From positions 62,001 to 126,000 of the forward strand of contig NZ_BSDY01000004.1 of assembly GCF_027925155.1 (NCBI RefSeq): 64,000 bases of DNA. Direction: 5' to 3'. The notes under the pieces were generated by a model that saw only the letters and a program-made list of their open reading frames with translations, made no database searches and was not told where the DNA came from. The DNA comes from Propionigenium maris DSM 9537. Its GTDB lineage: Bacteria > Fusobacteriota > Fusobacteriia > Fusobacteriales > Fusobacteriaceae. Positions 17,094 to 25,686 of the stretch are shown one piece after another; positions within the stretch are counted from its first letter, which is position 1, and every line of letters begins with the position of its first letter. The position numbers were made by a program, and so were the translations under genes.

Positions 17094-18326
17094 TCATTTC
17101 TTCCATAGCTTCTCCAGCTTCTGCTGGATCATCTTTTCATTCTTATTTTCCCCGGGAATATAGTATTTCCCAGGCCTTTCCATATAGGCCTGCTCCACAA
17201 AGTTACCTGCGTAAGCATGGGGGTATTTATACAGGTGCTCCCCCTGTTTGGTCAGATGTACAGGAACCTCCTGAAGGTTTCCTGCTCTTATATCTGCAAG
17301 GGCAGCGTCTATTGCTGCCTCGCTGCTGTTACTCTTACTGGATATAGCAAGATATATCGTTGCTTGAGCCAGGATTATCCTTACCTCTGGCATACCAATC
17401 TTTTCAGTACTTGTAATAGCTGCATGGCAGATTAGAAGAGCCTCTGGATTGGCCATCCCTATATCCTCGCTGGCATGGACCAGAAGCCTTCTGGCTATAT
17501 ATCTGGGATCCTCTCCGCCGTCTAACATCCTGGCAAGCCAGTAGATAGCAGCATCGGGGTCGGAGCCCCTTATACTTTTAATGAAGGCGGATATAATGTT
17601 ATACTTATCCTCCTTCTTGTGGTACCCTTCCTTCCTCTTCTTAAAGAGCTCCCTTATCTCCTCATCTGAGAGGGTGTCAGCAGTATTACAGTAGAGCTCT
17701 ACATAGTTCAGGGCTGTTCTGGCGTCTCCCTTGGCAAGGTCTAATATCGTCTCCATCATATCCTCGGAGAGTTCCTTCAGCCCCAGCCTCTCAACTCCTG
17801 CTTTCACGAGTTTTTCTATATGAACGGTATCTAATTTTTTAAATTCAAATACCATACATCTAGAAAGCAGGGCATTGTTCAGGGTATAGTAGGGATTTTC
17901 CGTGGTGGCTCCTATTAAAACTATAAGGCCATCCTCTGTATAGGGAAGAAGGGCATCCTGCTGCAGCTTATTGAACCTGTGAATCTCATCTAGAAAGAGA
18001 AGGGTTCTTCTGTTTTCCATCTCCACCCTTCTTTTTGCCCGTTCAACTACCTCACGGAAATCAGAGAGACTTGCTGTGGTGGCATTTAACTTTTCAAAGG
18101 TGTAGTCTAACTCGCCTGAGATAAGTTCAGCCAGAGAGGTCTTTCCCGTTCCTGGAGGTCCAAAGAAGATGGAGTTTACTATCTTTCCCTTATCTATAAG
18201 GTTACGAAGTACGCTTCTCCTTCCGATTACCTCCTCCTGTCCCACATATTCATCTAAATTTTTCGGCCTCATCTGATAGGCAAGGGGTCTTATCCTGTCA
18301 AAGTTCCCCTGAAACAGGCTTCTCAT
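17094..18326 (-). CDS. rarA: Replication-associated recombination protein A (AAA+ ATPase)
   Basis: About 410 residues from the ATG at MRSLFQGNFDR; GTG or TTG three to five codons upstream are alternatives. Walker A is FFGPPGTGKTSLAELI, Walker B LLFLDEIHRFN, sensor 1 VLIGATTENP, followed by the MgsA/RarA C-terminal domain (about 190-410) with HPYAGNFVEQAYMERP-like ending. Acts on stalled replication forks and resembles clamp-loader subunits. Probably first in the unit with hisS and aspS. Confidence 0.95.
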   Translation of the reverse strand: MRSLFQGNFDRIRPLAYQMRPKNLDEYVGQEEVIGRRSVLRNLIDKGKIVNSIFFGPPGTGKTSLAELISGELDYTFEKLNATTASLSDFREVVERAKRRVEMENRRTLLFLDEIHRFNKLQQDALLPYTEDGLIVLIGATTENPYYTLNNALLSRCMVFEFKKLDTVHIEKLVKAGVERLGLKELSEDMMETILDLAKGDARTALNYVELYCNTADTLSDEEIRELFKKRKEGYHKKEDKYNIISAFIKSIRGSDPDAAIYWLARMLDGGEDPRYIARRLLVHASEDIGMANPEALLICHAAITSTEKIGMPEVRIILAQATIYLAISSKSNSSEAAIDAALADIRAGNLQEVPVHLTKQGEHLYKYPHAYAGNFVEQAYMERPGKYYIPGENKNEKMIQQKLEKLWKK

Positions 18327-18393
18327 AAGCTTCACATCCAATTTTTACACATCAATAATTTTAAACTTCCCATTTCATTCTTTTTCCTAGTAG

Positions 18394-18424
18394 AAAAAAA
18401 GGCATGTTGAACTACAACACGCCT
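18394..18424 (-). terminator. Intrinsic terminator of secG
   Basis: On the minus strand GGCGTGTTG and CAACATGCC form the stem, followed by seven U. It separates secG from rarA. Confidence 0.85.
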
Positions 18425-18430
18425 CCTGAC

Positions 18431-18655
18431 CTATTTTATTAGGTAAAGTAATAGCGCCGTCACAATAAACAGAGCAGCAACAACTTCTGTAATCTTAGCT
18501 AGTGGTCCCCCGTCCTGAGATACACCAAATACAGTATTTGTTCCTCCTGAACCCATACTTCCTGACATTCCACGGCTTCTATCTGGTTGAATCAGCACTA
18601 ATATTATAAGAGCTAGTGCGAATACAAATAATAATACTGTCAATAATCCTGCCAT
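18431..18655 (-). CDS. secG: Preprotein translocase subunit SecG
   Basis: 74 residues from the ATG behind GGGAGGATGAG. Two membrane helices (LLTVLLFVFALALIILVLIQ and ITEVVAALFIVTALLLYLI) flank the Gly/Ser-rich loop with GSMGSGGTNTVFG, the SecG pattern. SecG supports SecA cycling at the SecYEG channel. Monocistronic: TATAAT upstream (weak -35) and its own terminator. Confidence 0.93.
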   Translation of the reverse strand: MAGLLTVLLFVFALALIILVLIQPDRSRGMSGSMGSGGTNTVFGVSQDGGPLAKITEVVAALFIVTALLLYLIK

Positions 18656-18796
18656 CTCATCCTCCCGAATTAACATATTTTTCCAACTTTATTATAATAT
18701 ATCCAGCCCAAAATTTAAAGGGAAACTTTAAAAAGGAAATGCAATTGTTTATTCTAATAAACCTTACATACAAAATACCGTAAGGGAGTGAGACAA

Positions 18797-20104
18797 ATGA
18801 GAAAAATTTACATACTCGATACCAATGTATTGATACACGATCCCAAGGCTATGCTGAATTTTAAGGGCAACGAAGTTGTTGTTCCCATATTTGTAATAGA
18901 GGAAGTGGACAAACTGAAGAAACAGCCTGTTACAGGACCTCAGGCCAGGATCGCCTCCCGTACAATAGACAGTTTCAGACAGATTGGCTGCCTTGCCAAG
19001 GGAGTTCATTTAGATAATGATATCTTTTTTAGAGTTGAGCTAAGAAACGACCCATCTCTTCTACCCCCTTCCCTAAAAAGGGATGTAGTGGATAACAGAA
19101 TCCTTTCTACTACCCTGGGAATACAAAAGGAGAACTCCGATAAAAAGGTGGTTCTGGTATCAAAGGATATAAATATGAGGATAAAAGGAGATGCCCTGGG
19201 GGTACATGTAGAGGACTATGAAACAGACATGGTTGACTACTCAGAACTCTATGACGGAAGTCTTCCCGTTGAGGTTCCCGAGGATATATATAAAAAGTAT
19301 GTTAAAACTGGAAGGCTTAAGCTAGAGGAGGCAGGTCTAGAATCTCCTCCTGCAAATACCTTTATAAGACTAAAAAACGGCGAAAAGGAAGCCCACGGAA
19401 AGTTCAACGCCAACAAAAAAAGGATTGAGAGGCTCGTATTCGGAGATGCCAATGTCTGGGGAGTGAGGGCAAAAAATGACGAGCAGAAGTTTGCAGTGGA
19501 CCTCCTCATGGATGAAAATATAAAGGTTGTTACCCTTGTGGGAAAGGCCGGTACAGGTAAGACTCTCCTAGCAGTAGCTGCAGGACTGGAGCAGGTGGTA
19601 GAGAGAAGGCTGTATAAGAAGCTCCTCATCGCAAGACCTATAATGCCTATGGGTAAGGATATCGGTTACCTTCCTGGCTCTGAGAAGGATAAGCTTAAAC
19701 CATGGATGCAGCCTATCCACGACAATATAGACTTTCTCTCGGAAAACAAGGAGGAGAAGGCCGGTGACAGGGTGGTAGCAGGACTGGAATCCATGGGTCT
19801 GCTAAAGATTGAGGCCCTTACATATATAAGGGGAAGAAGTATCCCTGCTGGATTTATAATAATCGATGAAGCACAGAACTTGACACCACTGGAGATAAAA
19901 ACTATCGTTACCAGAGCCGGGGAGAATACAAAGATTATCTTCACTGGAGACCCTCAGCAGATCGATAACCCTTACTTAGATGCCAACACAAATGGACTTA
20001 CCTACATGGCTGAAAAGCTTAAGGGGGAGGAGATCTCAGGACACATAACCCTAACCAAGGGAGAGAGGTCTGCTCTGGCTGAAATAGCTGCAAAGCTATT
20101 ATAA
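18797..20104 (+). CDS. PhoH-family ATPase with N-terminal PIN domain
   Basis: 435 residues from the ATG; a GTG three codons upstream is less well placed behind GGGAG. Residues 1-150 are a PIN nuclease domain (YILDTNVLIHDP with the metal-binding Asp, VIEEVDKLKK). Residues 220-435 form a PhoH P-loop ATPase with Walker A LVGKAGTGKTLLA, Walker B FIIIDEAQNLTP and the ARPIMPMGKDIGYLPG block. PIN-PhoH proteins are ATP-dependent RNA unwinding/cleaving enzymes; the cellular target is unknown. Single gene with terminator. Confidence 0.92.
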   Translation: MRKIYILDTNVLIHDPKAMLNFKGNEVVVPIFVIEEVDKLKKQPVTGPQARIASRTIDSFRQIGCLAKGVHLDNDIFFRVELRNDPSLLPPSLKRDVVDNRILSTTLGIQKENSDKKVVLVSKDINMRIKGDALGVHVEDYETDMVDYSELYDGSLPVEVPEDIYKKYVKTGRLKLEEAGLESPPANTFIRLKNGEKEAHGKFNANKKRIERLVFGDANVWGVRAKNDEQKFAVDLLMDENIKVVTLVGKAGTGKTLLAVAAGLEQVVERRLYKKLLIARPIMPMGKDIGYLPGSEKDKLKPWMQPIHDNIDFLSENKEEKAGDRVVAGLESMGLLKIEALTYIRGRSIPAGFIIIDEAQNLTPLEIKTIVTRAGENTKIIFTGDPQQIDNPYLDANTNGLTYMAEKLKGEEISGHITLTKGERSALAEIAAKLL

Positions 20105-20116
20105 GAAGTTATACAC

Positions 20117-20142
20117 GGGAGCTCGTAGGGAGCTCCCCTTTT
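20117..20142 (+). terminator. Intrinsic terminator after the PIN-PhoH gene
   Basis: GGGAGCTC (20117-20124) pairs with GAGCTCCC (20130-20137), followed by CTTTT. Confidence 0.8.
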
Positions 20143-20225
20143 ATCATTTAATCTCCATTAATTTGAACCTTTTTAATGTTCTGTGCTAATATCTATACAT
20201 AAAAATAGTGTAGGAGTGTCTCAAG

Positions 20226-21473
20226 ATGAAGATAGGAATAATAGGACCCAGAGATTCAGCTGAAAATATTGCTGAGAAGCTGTCTCGGGTAGATGAAAAT
20301 ATTCAGTGTAAGTTTTATATACGAGAGAAGATCTCTAAGGTAGGGGAGGTCATCGATAGATGTGAAGATGAGGTAGACGGTATAATCCTTACTGGGGCCG
20401 GAGTCCATGCTACCCTCGAAGGGATAAGACCCCTCACTAAACCCTCTACATATATCCACCGGACCACCCTGAGCCTTGTCTCGACCCTCTGGAAGGCCAG
20501 AGAAGGCTTTAAAGATCTGAACAGATTTAGTGTAGATGTTGTTTCTAAAGATGCCTTGGATGAAGCTGTGGAGGAGTTAAACCTCCAGGGAAAAGATATC
20601 AGGCTCATGCCCTTTTGCTCTACGTGCAGCGAGGAGGACTATATCAAGTGGCACATCAAACTCTTTAAAGAGGGAAGGACAGACTTTATCCTTACAGGTT
20701 TTGGAGATGTCTATACGAGATTAAAGAGGGAGGGATACCCTGTATACAGGCTCTTCCCCACCTACTCCCAGGTTAAGGAAGCATACAGGGAGATCCTTCA
20801 CAAGGCTCAGATATCCAAGCTAAAATCCTCCCAGATAGCTGTCCAGGTAATAAAGGTCACCAAGAAGATCAATAAGAACTACTACGAGGAGTTAAATATC
20901 CAGAACAGACTCCAAAGGGAGATCATCTCCTATGTAAGGGAGGTCCAGGGAGCTCTCTATACCTCAGGGGGGGATGAATATGTAATCTCGGGAACCAGGG
21001 GATCGTTTAAGGACAGCATAAGAAGCTTTATGAAGCTCCTCTCCAATGTTGTAGTAGAGATAAGCTCTGGGATAGGGTATGGAAGTACCGCCTATGAAGC
21101 TGATGTCAATGCCAGAAATGCTCTCCTAGCCTCTATAAGGGATGGGGGATTATTTGTAATAGATGAATGCGGAACTCTCAGAAGGCCTGTTGCCCCAAGA
21201 AAGGTTTCGGGGGAGAGCAGAAGTAAGAAGATAGAGATCATAAGCAAGGTAACCAAACTTTCCCCTGTTTATATCTCCAAGATAATGACCCTCCTGGAAA
21301 GAAAGGAGGAGCTCAGAGTGGACTCCAAGGAACTTGCGGGATATCTGGAGATCAGCGAAAGAAGTGCCAGAAGAATAATTAATAAGCTCATAGAAAATAA
21401 CTATGGCTCCCTGGAGACAGAGGAAAAGGTCTCCAAAGGGAGGCCTAAAAACATCATAAAGATAACCTTCTAG
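20226..21473 (+). CDS. Putative regulator with GGDEF-like centre and C-terminal winged helix
   Basis: 415 residues, probably cytosolic. Residues 1-190 look like an alpha/beta sensor (KIGIIGPRDSAENIAEKL, GIILTGAGVHATLEG). Residues 230-320 hold QGALYTSGGDEYVISGTRG...SSGIGYGSTAYEADVNARNALL, strongly reminiscent of degenerate GGDEF/PucR-type nucleotide-fold domains. Residues 345-415 are a winged helix (LAGYLEISERSARRIINKLIENN). It lies upstream of the DUF3100/amidohydrolase operon on the same strand with its own terminator between, so it is the probable regulator of that operon. The ligand is unknown. Promoter candidate TTGAAC-18-TAATAT near 20162. Confidence 0.65.
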   Translation: MKIGIIGPRDSAENIAEKLSRVDENIQCKFYIREKISKVGEVIDRCEDEVDGIILTGAGVHATLEGIRPLTKPSTYIHRTTLSLVSTLWKAREGFKDLNRFSVDVVSKDALDEAVEELNLQGKDIRLMPFCSTCSEEDYIKWHIKLFKEGRTDFILTGFGDVYTRLKREGYPVYRLFPTYSQVKEAYREILHKAQISKLKSSQIAVQVIKVTKKINKNYYEELNIQNRLQREIISYVREVQGALYTSGGDEYVISGTRGSFKDSIRSFMKLLSNVVVEISSGIGYGSTAYEADVNARNALLASIRDGGLFVIDECGTLRRPVAPRKVSGESRSKKIEIISKVTKLSPVYISKIMTLLERKEELRVDSKELAGYLEISERSARRIINKLIENNYGSLETEEKVSKGRPKNIIKITF

Positions 21474-21505
21474 ATAGAGGACCATCATGGTCCTCTATTC
21501 TTTTT
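21474..21505 (+). terminator. Intrinsic terminator of the regulator gene
   Basis: ATAGAGGACC and GGTCCTCTAT form a perfect 10-bp stem with a five-base loop, then CTTTTT. Confidence 0.9.
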
Positions 21506-21806
21506 CGGACAATTTATCTGTCACTATTTCTCCTACCTATTCATAGAATGTCCATATAAAATTTTATAAATCCATCCTACTATCTCCACCTATTATTTTT
21601 ACATTCAAAGTGTTTCATATCCACGACATTCGTCCCCTCTTTTTCATTTCTTATCCTTTTTTAAGTATATTTTAAGTAATTGTACTGTTAAAGTGACCCA
21701 ACTCTAAAACCCTTGTAATTATTAGTGTATCAAGGGCTCCATAAATTGTATATCTTTAATAATAATAGAATTAAATATACTATTTTAAAATTAAATGTTC
21801 TTTTGT

Positions 21807-21835
21807 TTGACGAAAAATATTAATTGTGATATAAA
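21807..21835 (+). promoter_or_regulatory. Promoter of the DUF3100-amidohydrolase operon
   Basis: TTGACG (21807-21812) and TATAAA (21830-21835) with 17-base spacing and an extended TG. The remaining 21506-21800 sequence is AT-rich with no gene. Confidence 0.75.
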
Positions 21836-21850
21836 TTCAACTATAAAAAC

Positions 21851-21861
21851 GGACAATGTCC
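21851..21861 (+). promoter_or_regulatory. Palindromic operator candidate
   Basis: GGACAATGTCC is a perfect palindrome around one base, about 10-20 bases downstream of the predicted start point, a place where a bound protein would block elongation. A half-match CGGACAAT occurs again near 21506. Confidence 0.5.
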
Positions 21862-21890
21862 AAAAATAATTTTTAAGGAGAGTTATCACA

Positions 21891-22703
21891 ATGAAGAAAC
21901 ATATTTTAAACACCTTTGCTGTCGTTTCAATTATCTCTTTAGTCTGTGAGATGATTGGAATGGTACAAATAGGAAAAGTGGCTATCTTCCCAATGCTTTA
22001 TGCAGTATTAATAGGAATGGCAGTTACTCCAGACCTACTTGGAAAAAAGATTACAAAACTCAAGGAAAAGATTACAGCCAAGGAGATGGGACTGGCTGGA
22101 GAGATGGTTATGCTTATCCTCCTTATGTTGGGAATTAAACTGGGTACCTTTGTTGGACCTAATATCAATCAGATTATTCAGGCTGGACCTGCATTTATTG
22201 CCCAGGAGTTCGGACATATCCTTGCCCCACTGATTGCAGTGCCTCTTGCTCTTAAGCTTGGATTAAGAAGAGAAGCTATAGGAGCAGGTTCAAGTATCAG
22301 TAGAGAAGCATCTCTTGGGGTTATCGGTGAAAAGTACGGAATCGCTTCTCCAGAGGGAAGCGGAGTACTGGGAGTATACCTTGCTGGTACAATTGTTGGA
22401 ACTATCTACTTTGGTATCCTTGGATCCCTTTCAGTATACACTGGTATCCACCCACTGGCTCTTGGAATGGCTTGCGGAGTAGGAAGTGGAAGTATGATGA
22501 CTGCTGCTGCATCGGCTCTGTCAGCAGTTGTAGACCCTCAGTATGCTGACCAGGTATTTGCATATGCATCTACAAGTAACATGCTTTCAGGAATTACAGG
22601 AGTTAACATCCTTGTGTTTATCTCACTACCATTTACCGAGTGGTACTATAAGAAGTTAGAAGGAAAATTCACTAAGAAAGAGGCAGGTATTCAAAATGCA
22701 TAG
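21891..22703 (+). CDS. DUF3100-type membrane protein (transporter component)
   Basis: 270 residues with about eight membrane helices (FAVVSIISLVCEMIGMVQIG, GLAGEMVMLILLMLGIKLG, LGMACGVGSGSMMTAAASALS). The pattern matches DUF3100 proteins, which usually occur beside M20 amidohydrolases and are presumed transporters of the substrate those enzymes split. It overlaps the next gene by eight bases, indicating a two-subunit membrane unit. AAGGAGAG ribosome site. Confidence 0.75.
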   Translation: MKKHILNTFAVVSIISLVCEMIGMVQIGKVAIFPMLYAVLIGMAVTPDLLGKKITKLKEKITAKEMGLAGEMVMLILLMLGIKLGTFVGPNINQIIQAGPAFIAQEFGHILAPLIAVPLALKLGLRREAIGAGSSISREASLGVIGEKYGIASPEGSGVLGVYLAGTIVGTIYFGILGSLSVYTGIHPLALGMACGVGSGSMMTAAASALSAVVDPQYADQVFAYASTSNMLSGITGVNILVFISLPFTEWYYKKLEGKFTKKEAGIQNA

Positions 22704-23163
22704 AATTGATATTAAAAAATATATAACTTACTTTCTACTAATGTCCACAGCAGGGATCATTATCCTAGCTGGTCAGGCTGTAGGTCTGCAAAAAGAGTTT
22801 ATCGGAGCTGTTCCCGGGATGCTTTTAATCATCCTTCTGGCTCTGCTGGCTTTCTCTATAAAGGATATCTTTCCTAAGTTTCCACTGCCGGCATATGCCC
22901 TGTCTACAATTATAGGCATGATAGTGAGCCTTGAGGCTCTTCCTATCTCAAAGTTCTTTGCTCCCAGTATCGGAAGCGTAGAGTTTATGCCAATGTGTAC
23001 CCCCCTTCTTGCCTTTGCAGGGATCTCAGTTGGTGATAAGATAGAAGAGCTTAAGGAGATGTCTTGGAAGATCGTTATTATTGCAGTGGTAGTATTCACA
23101 ACAATATTCTTCGCATGCGCACTGATTGCTCAGACAGTATTAAAGATTCAGGGTAAGATCTAA
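22696..23163 (+). CDS. Partner membrane protein of the DUF3100 protein
   Basis: 155 residues with four to five membrane helices (ITYFLLMSTAGIIILAGQAVG, AVPGMLLIILLALLAF, IVIIAVVVFTTIFFACALIA). It is translationally coupled to the DUF3100 gene by an eight-base overlap. No family name is certain; it is most simply the second half of the same transporter. Confidence 0.7.
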   Translation: MHRIDIKKYITYFLLMSTAGIIILAGQAVGLQKEFIGAVPGMLLIILLALLAFSIKDIFPKFPLPAYALSTIIGMIVSLEALPISKFFAPSIGSVEFMPMCTPLLAFAGISVGDKIEELKEMSWKIVIIAVVVFTTIFFACALIAQTVLKIQGKI

Positions 23164-23200
23164 TTTATAGAGGATAAAATATTATTAAGGGGGATACAGG

Positions 23201-24514
23201 ATGAATAAGCAGGAGTTAAAGAAGAGAATAATAGAGGCTATCGATGCCAACAGGGATTCTATCATCAGAGCAGGGAGGGAAATCTACTCTACCCCTGAGC
23301 TGGGGTATAAGGAGGTGGAGTCCACTAAAACAGCTGTGAACTTCCTTAAGGATCTTGGACTGGAAATAGAGGAAAACATCGCAGTTACAGGATGTAGAGC
23401 CAGACTAAATGAGGAGGCAAAGGGACCTAAGGTGGCTATCCTGGGAGAACTTGACTCTGTAGCAGTAGCTGATCATCCAGATGCTGCTGAAAATGGAAAT
23501 ATGCATGCCTGTGGTCACAATATCCAGATGGGAGGATTACTGGGAGCTGCCCTTGGACTGGTTAAGTCGGGAGTTTTAAAGGAGCTAGATGGTAGAGTGG
23601 ACATCATGGCTACTCCGGCTGAGGAGTTTATCGAGCTGGAATACAGGGAAAACCTGAGAAAAGAGGGGAAGATAACATACTTTGGAGGTAAGCAGGAGCT
23701 TATCAAGAAGGGTGCCTTCGACGATGTGGATATGTCTATGATGTTCCATGCACTGGACCTCGGAGAGAACAAGGCCCTTATCGGACCAGAGAGTAACGGT
23801 TTCATAGGAAAAAAGATTAAGTTTATAGGAAAGGAGTCCCATGCAGGTTCTGCTCCTGAAGAGGGAATCAATGCCCTAAACGCTGCAATGCTTGCTATGA
23901 ACAACATCCATGCCCAAAGGGAGACCTTCAAGGACTCGGACAGGGTAAGAGTTCACCCGATCATTACAAAGGGAGGAGACATTGTAAATGTAGTTCCTGC
24001 TGATGTAAGGATGGAATCATATGTTAGAGCAAGAACTGTAGAGGGGATGCTCGACTCAAATACAAAAGTTAACAGAGCTCTTAAAGCTGGAGCTATGGCT
24101 GTGGGAGCTGAGATCGAGATCACTGAGATTCCTGGATACCTTCCTATACTGAGATATGAAAATATGGATGAGATCTTCAAGGGGAACCTGGAGGAGCTTG
24201 GACTTGCTGGAAGGATCGTAGAGGGAGGAGACTTCACAGGATCCTTTGATTTTGGAGATGTATCCCACCTGATGCCCACCCTGCATCCTATGATCGGTGG
24301 TATAAAGGGATCCCTTCATACAAGGGAGTTCCAGATTACAGATGAGGAGCTGGCATATATCGTCCCTGCCAAGGCAATGGCTATGACTGTGGTGGACCTT
24401 CTCTTCGACGGAGCAAAGAGGGCCAAGGATATCCTGGCTAACTTTAAACCAGTGATGACCAAGGATGAGTACCTTGAGTTTATGGAAAGTAACGACAAGA
24501 TAATAAAAGCATAG
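23201..24514 (+). CDS. M20-family amidohydrolase (AbgB/aminoacylase-like)
   Basis: 437 residues. Metal-binding region HACGHNIQMGG with the catalytic-glutamate block MATPAEEFIEL, a lid domain starting IKFIGKESHAGSAPEEGINALNA, and the final GDVSHLMPTLHPMIGG and LHTREFQ metal ligands. The M20D branch hydrolyses N-acyl amino acids or p-aminobenzoyl-glutamate. With the DUF3100 pair it forms an import-and-hydrolyse unit. The exact substrate is unknown. Ends at a strong terminator. Confidence 0.88.
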   Translation: MNKQELKKRIIEAIDANRDSIIRAGREIYSTPELGYKEVESTKTAVNFLKDLGLEIEENIAVTGCRARLNEEAKGPKVAILGELDSVAVADHPDAAENGNMHACGHNIQMGGLLGAALGLVKSGVLKELDGRVDIMATPAEEFIELEYRENLRKEGKITYFGGKQELIKKGAFDDVDMSMMFHALDLGENKALIGPESNGFIGKKIKFIGKESHAGSAPEEGINALNAAMLAMNNIHAQRETFKDSDRVRVHPIITKGGDIVNVVPADVRMESYVRARTVEGMLDSNTKVNRALKAGAMAVGAEIEITEIPGYLPILRYENMDEIFKGNLEELGLAGRIVEGGDFTGSFDFGDVSHLMPTLHPMIGGIKGSLHTREFQITDEELAYIVPAKAMAMTVVDLLFDGAKRAKDILANFKPVMTKDEYLEFMESNDKIIKA

Positions 24515-24518
24515 AAAA

Positions 24519-24552
24519 AAGACCGAAACCTATAAGTTTCGGTCTTTTATTT
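24519..24552 (+). terminator. Intrinsic terminator of the amidohydrolase operon
   Basis: GACCGAAAC and GTTTCGGTC form a perfect stem, with A-rich and T-rich flanks; TTTTATTTTT follows. Confidence 0.9.
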
Positions 24553-24623
24553 TTAAAGGATAGAATGAGTTCTCCTCATAAACTATTTAATAGAAACATC
24601 TTACTTCTAAGGAGGAAAAGTCT

Positions 24624-25031
24624 ATGAAGAAGACCTTGCTTTTTATCTTTATTTTAATGACCTTTAATATTTCAGAAGCTGCCTTTACAAAAACAAATAA
24701 CTCCCATTTAGCTGCAGAAAATATCTACTCCTTTAACTTCGGAAAAATCAAACTGGAAAACTGTCTCTTAAACCGTAAGAGAGGAGATTACCGAAAGTTC
24801 CAGGGAGTTATAGAAAACAGAGGAACCACCGACTTAGAGTGGATTGAACTTGAGTTCTACTTCAGAGATTCCAACTTTAACCACGGAAGATACTCCTTAG
24901 TTTCCACAGAAGTTATAAAAAAGATTCCAGGAAGATCCCACAAGGAGTTTAAGTTAAGGATACCTGTGGGAAGCATCGACGGAAGGGACTTTAAGGTTAA
25001 GATGTCAGATTACAAGATAAAAGGGGAGTAG
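24624..25031 (+). CDS. Small exported protein, FxLYD-like
   Basis: 135 residues with a cleavable signal (KKTLLFIFILMTFNISEAAF). The mature part has beta strands NCLLNRKRGDYRKFQGVIENRGTTDLEWIELEFYFRD, the layout of FxLYD-type immunoglobulin-like domains. GGAGG ribosome site, single gene. The stop codon sits in the hairpin GGGGAG...CTCCCC (25023-25043), which lacks a good U run. Function unknown. Confidence 0.7.
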   Translation: MKKTLLFIFILMTFNISEAAFTKTNNSHLAAENIYSFNFGKIKLENCLLNRKRGDYRKFQGVIENRGTTDLEWIELEFYFRDSNFNHGRYSLVSTEVIKKIPGRSHKEFKLRIPVGSIDGRDFKVKMSDYKIKGE

Positions 25032-25084
25032 CTCTGCTCCCCTTCCAAACAAAAAATCCCCAATCCCGGAACCTTTTCTATAAT

Positions 25085-25684
25085 TTATTTCTTCTGCATC
25101 TTCTTAAGGACATCCTTTATGGCATCCTCTATACTCTCATAGCCTGCTATATCTTCCTTTGTTACCAGCTTCTCTATATCCTTCTTGCTGTATCCAAGAG
25201 CTTCCAGAGCCATGTACAGCTCCTCCTCTATAGCCGCCACCTTACTAATGCTGCTTCCTCCATCTGCAAGATCCATAAGCTGAAGTCCCTTGAGCTTGTC
25301 CTTAACATCCACAATAAGCTTTTGGGCTTTCTTCATTCCAAGCTTAGGAACCTTTGTAAGAAGTTTTACATCCTCCCTTGCAACTATCTCCTTTATATCA
25401 CTTACACTGAAGGTAGAAAGGATGGCAAGAGCCAGAGACATCCCTATTCCATTTACATTGATCAGGATCTCAAAGAGATCTCTCTCTCTTTCCTCAGCAA
25501 ACCCTATGAGTTTAAAGGCATCCTCCCTGATATAGTTATATATAAAAAGCTTTCCTTCCTCTCCCAGAGTTAATTTTTCATAGGTCTTCAGAGAAATATT
25601 CACCCTGTAACCTATTCCATTTACATCTACAGCTACATAATCCAGTTTTTTTACAGCTATCCTTCCACTTAAGTATTCAAACAT
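25085..25684 (-). CDS. ruvA: Holliday junction ATP-dependent DNA helicase subunit RuvA
   Basis: 199 residues. N-terminal OB fold (MFEYLSGRIAVKKLDYVAVDVNGIGYRV), tandem helix-hairpin-helices (LINVNGIGMSLALAILS and KVPKLGMKKAQKLIVDV) and the C-terminal RuvB-contact domain (EALGYSKKDIEKLV). RuvA tetramers hold the junction for RuvB. Follows murI by two bases. Confidence 0.97.
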   Translation of the reverse strand: MFEYLSGRIAVKKLDYVAVDVNGIGYRVNISLKTYEKLTLGEEGKLFIYNYIREDAFKLIGFAEERERDLFEILINVNGIGMSLALAILSTFSVSDIKEIVAREDVKLLTKVPKLGMKKAQKLIVDVKDKLKGLQLMDLADGGSSISKVAAIEEELYMALEALGYSKKDIEKLVTKEDIAGYESIEDAIKDVLKKMQKK

Positions 25685-25686
25685 CC

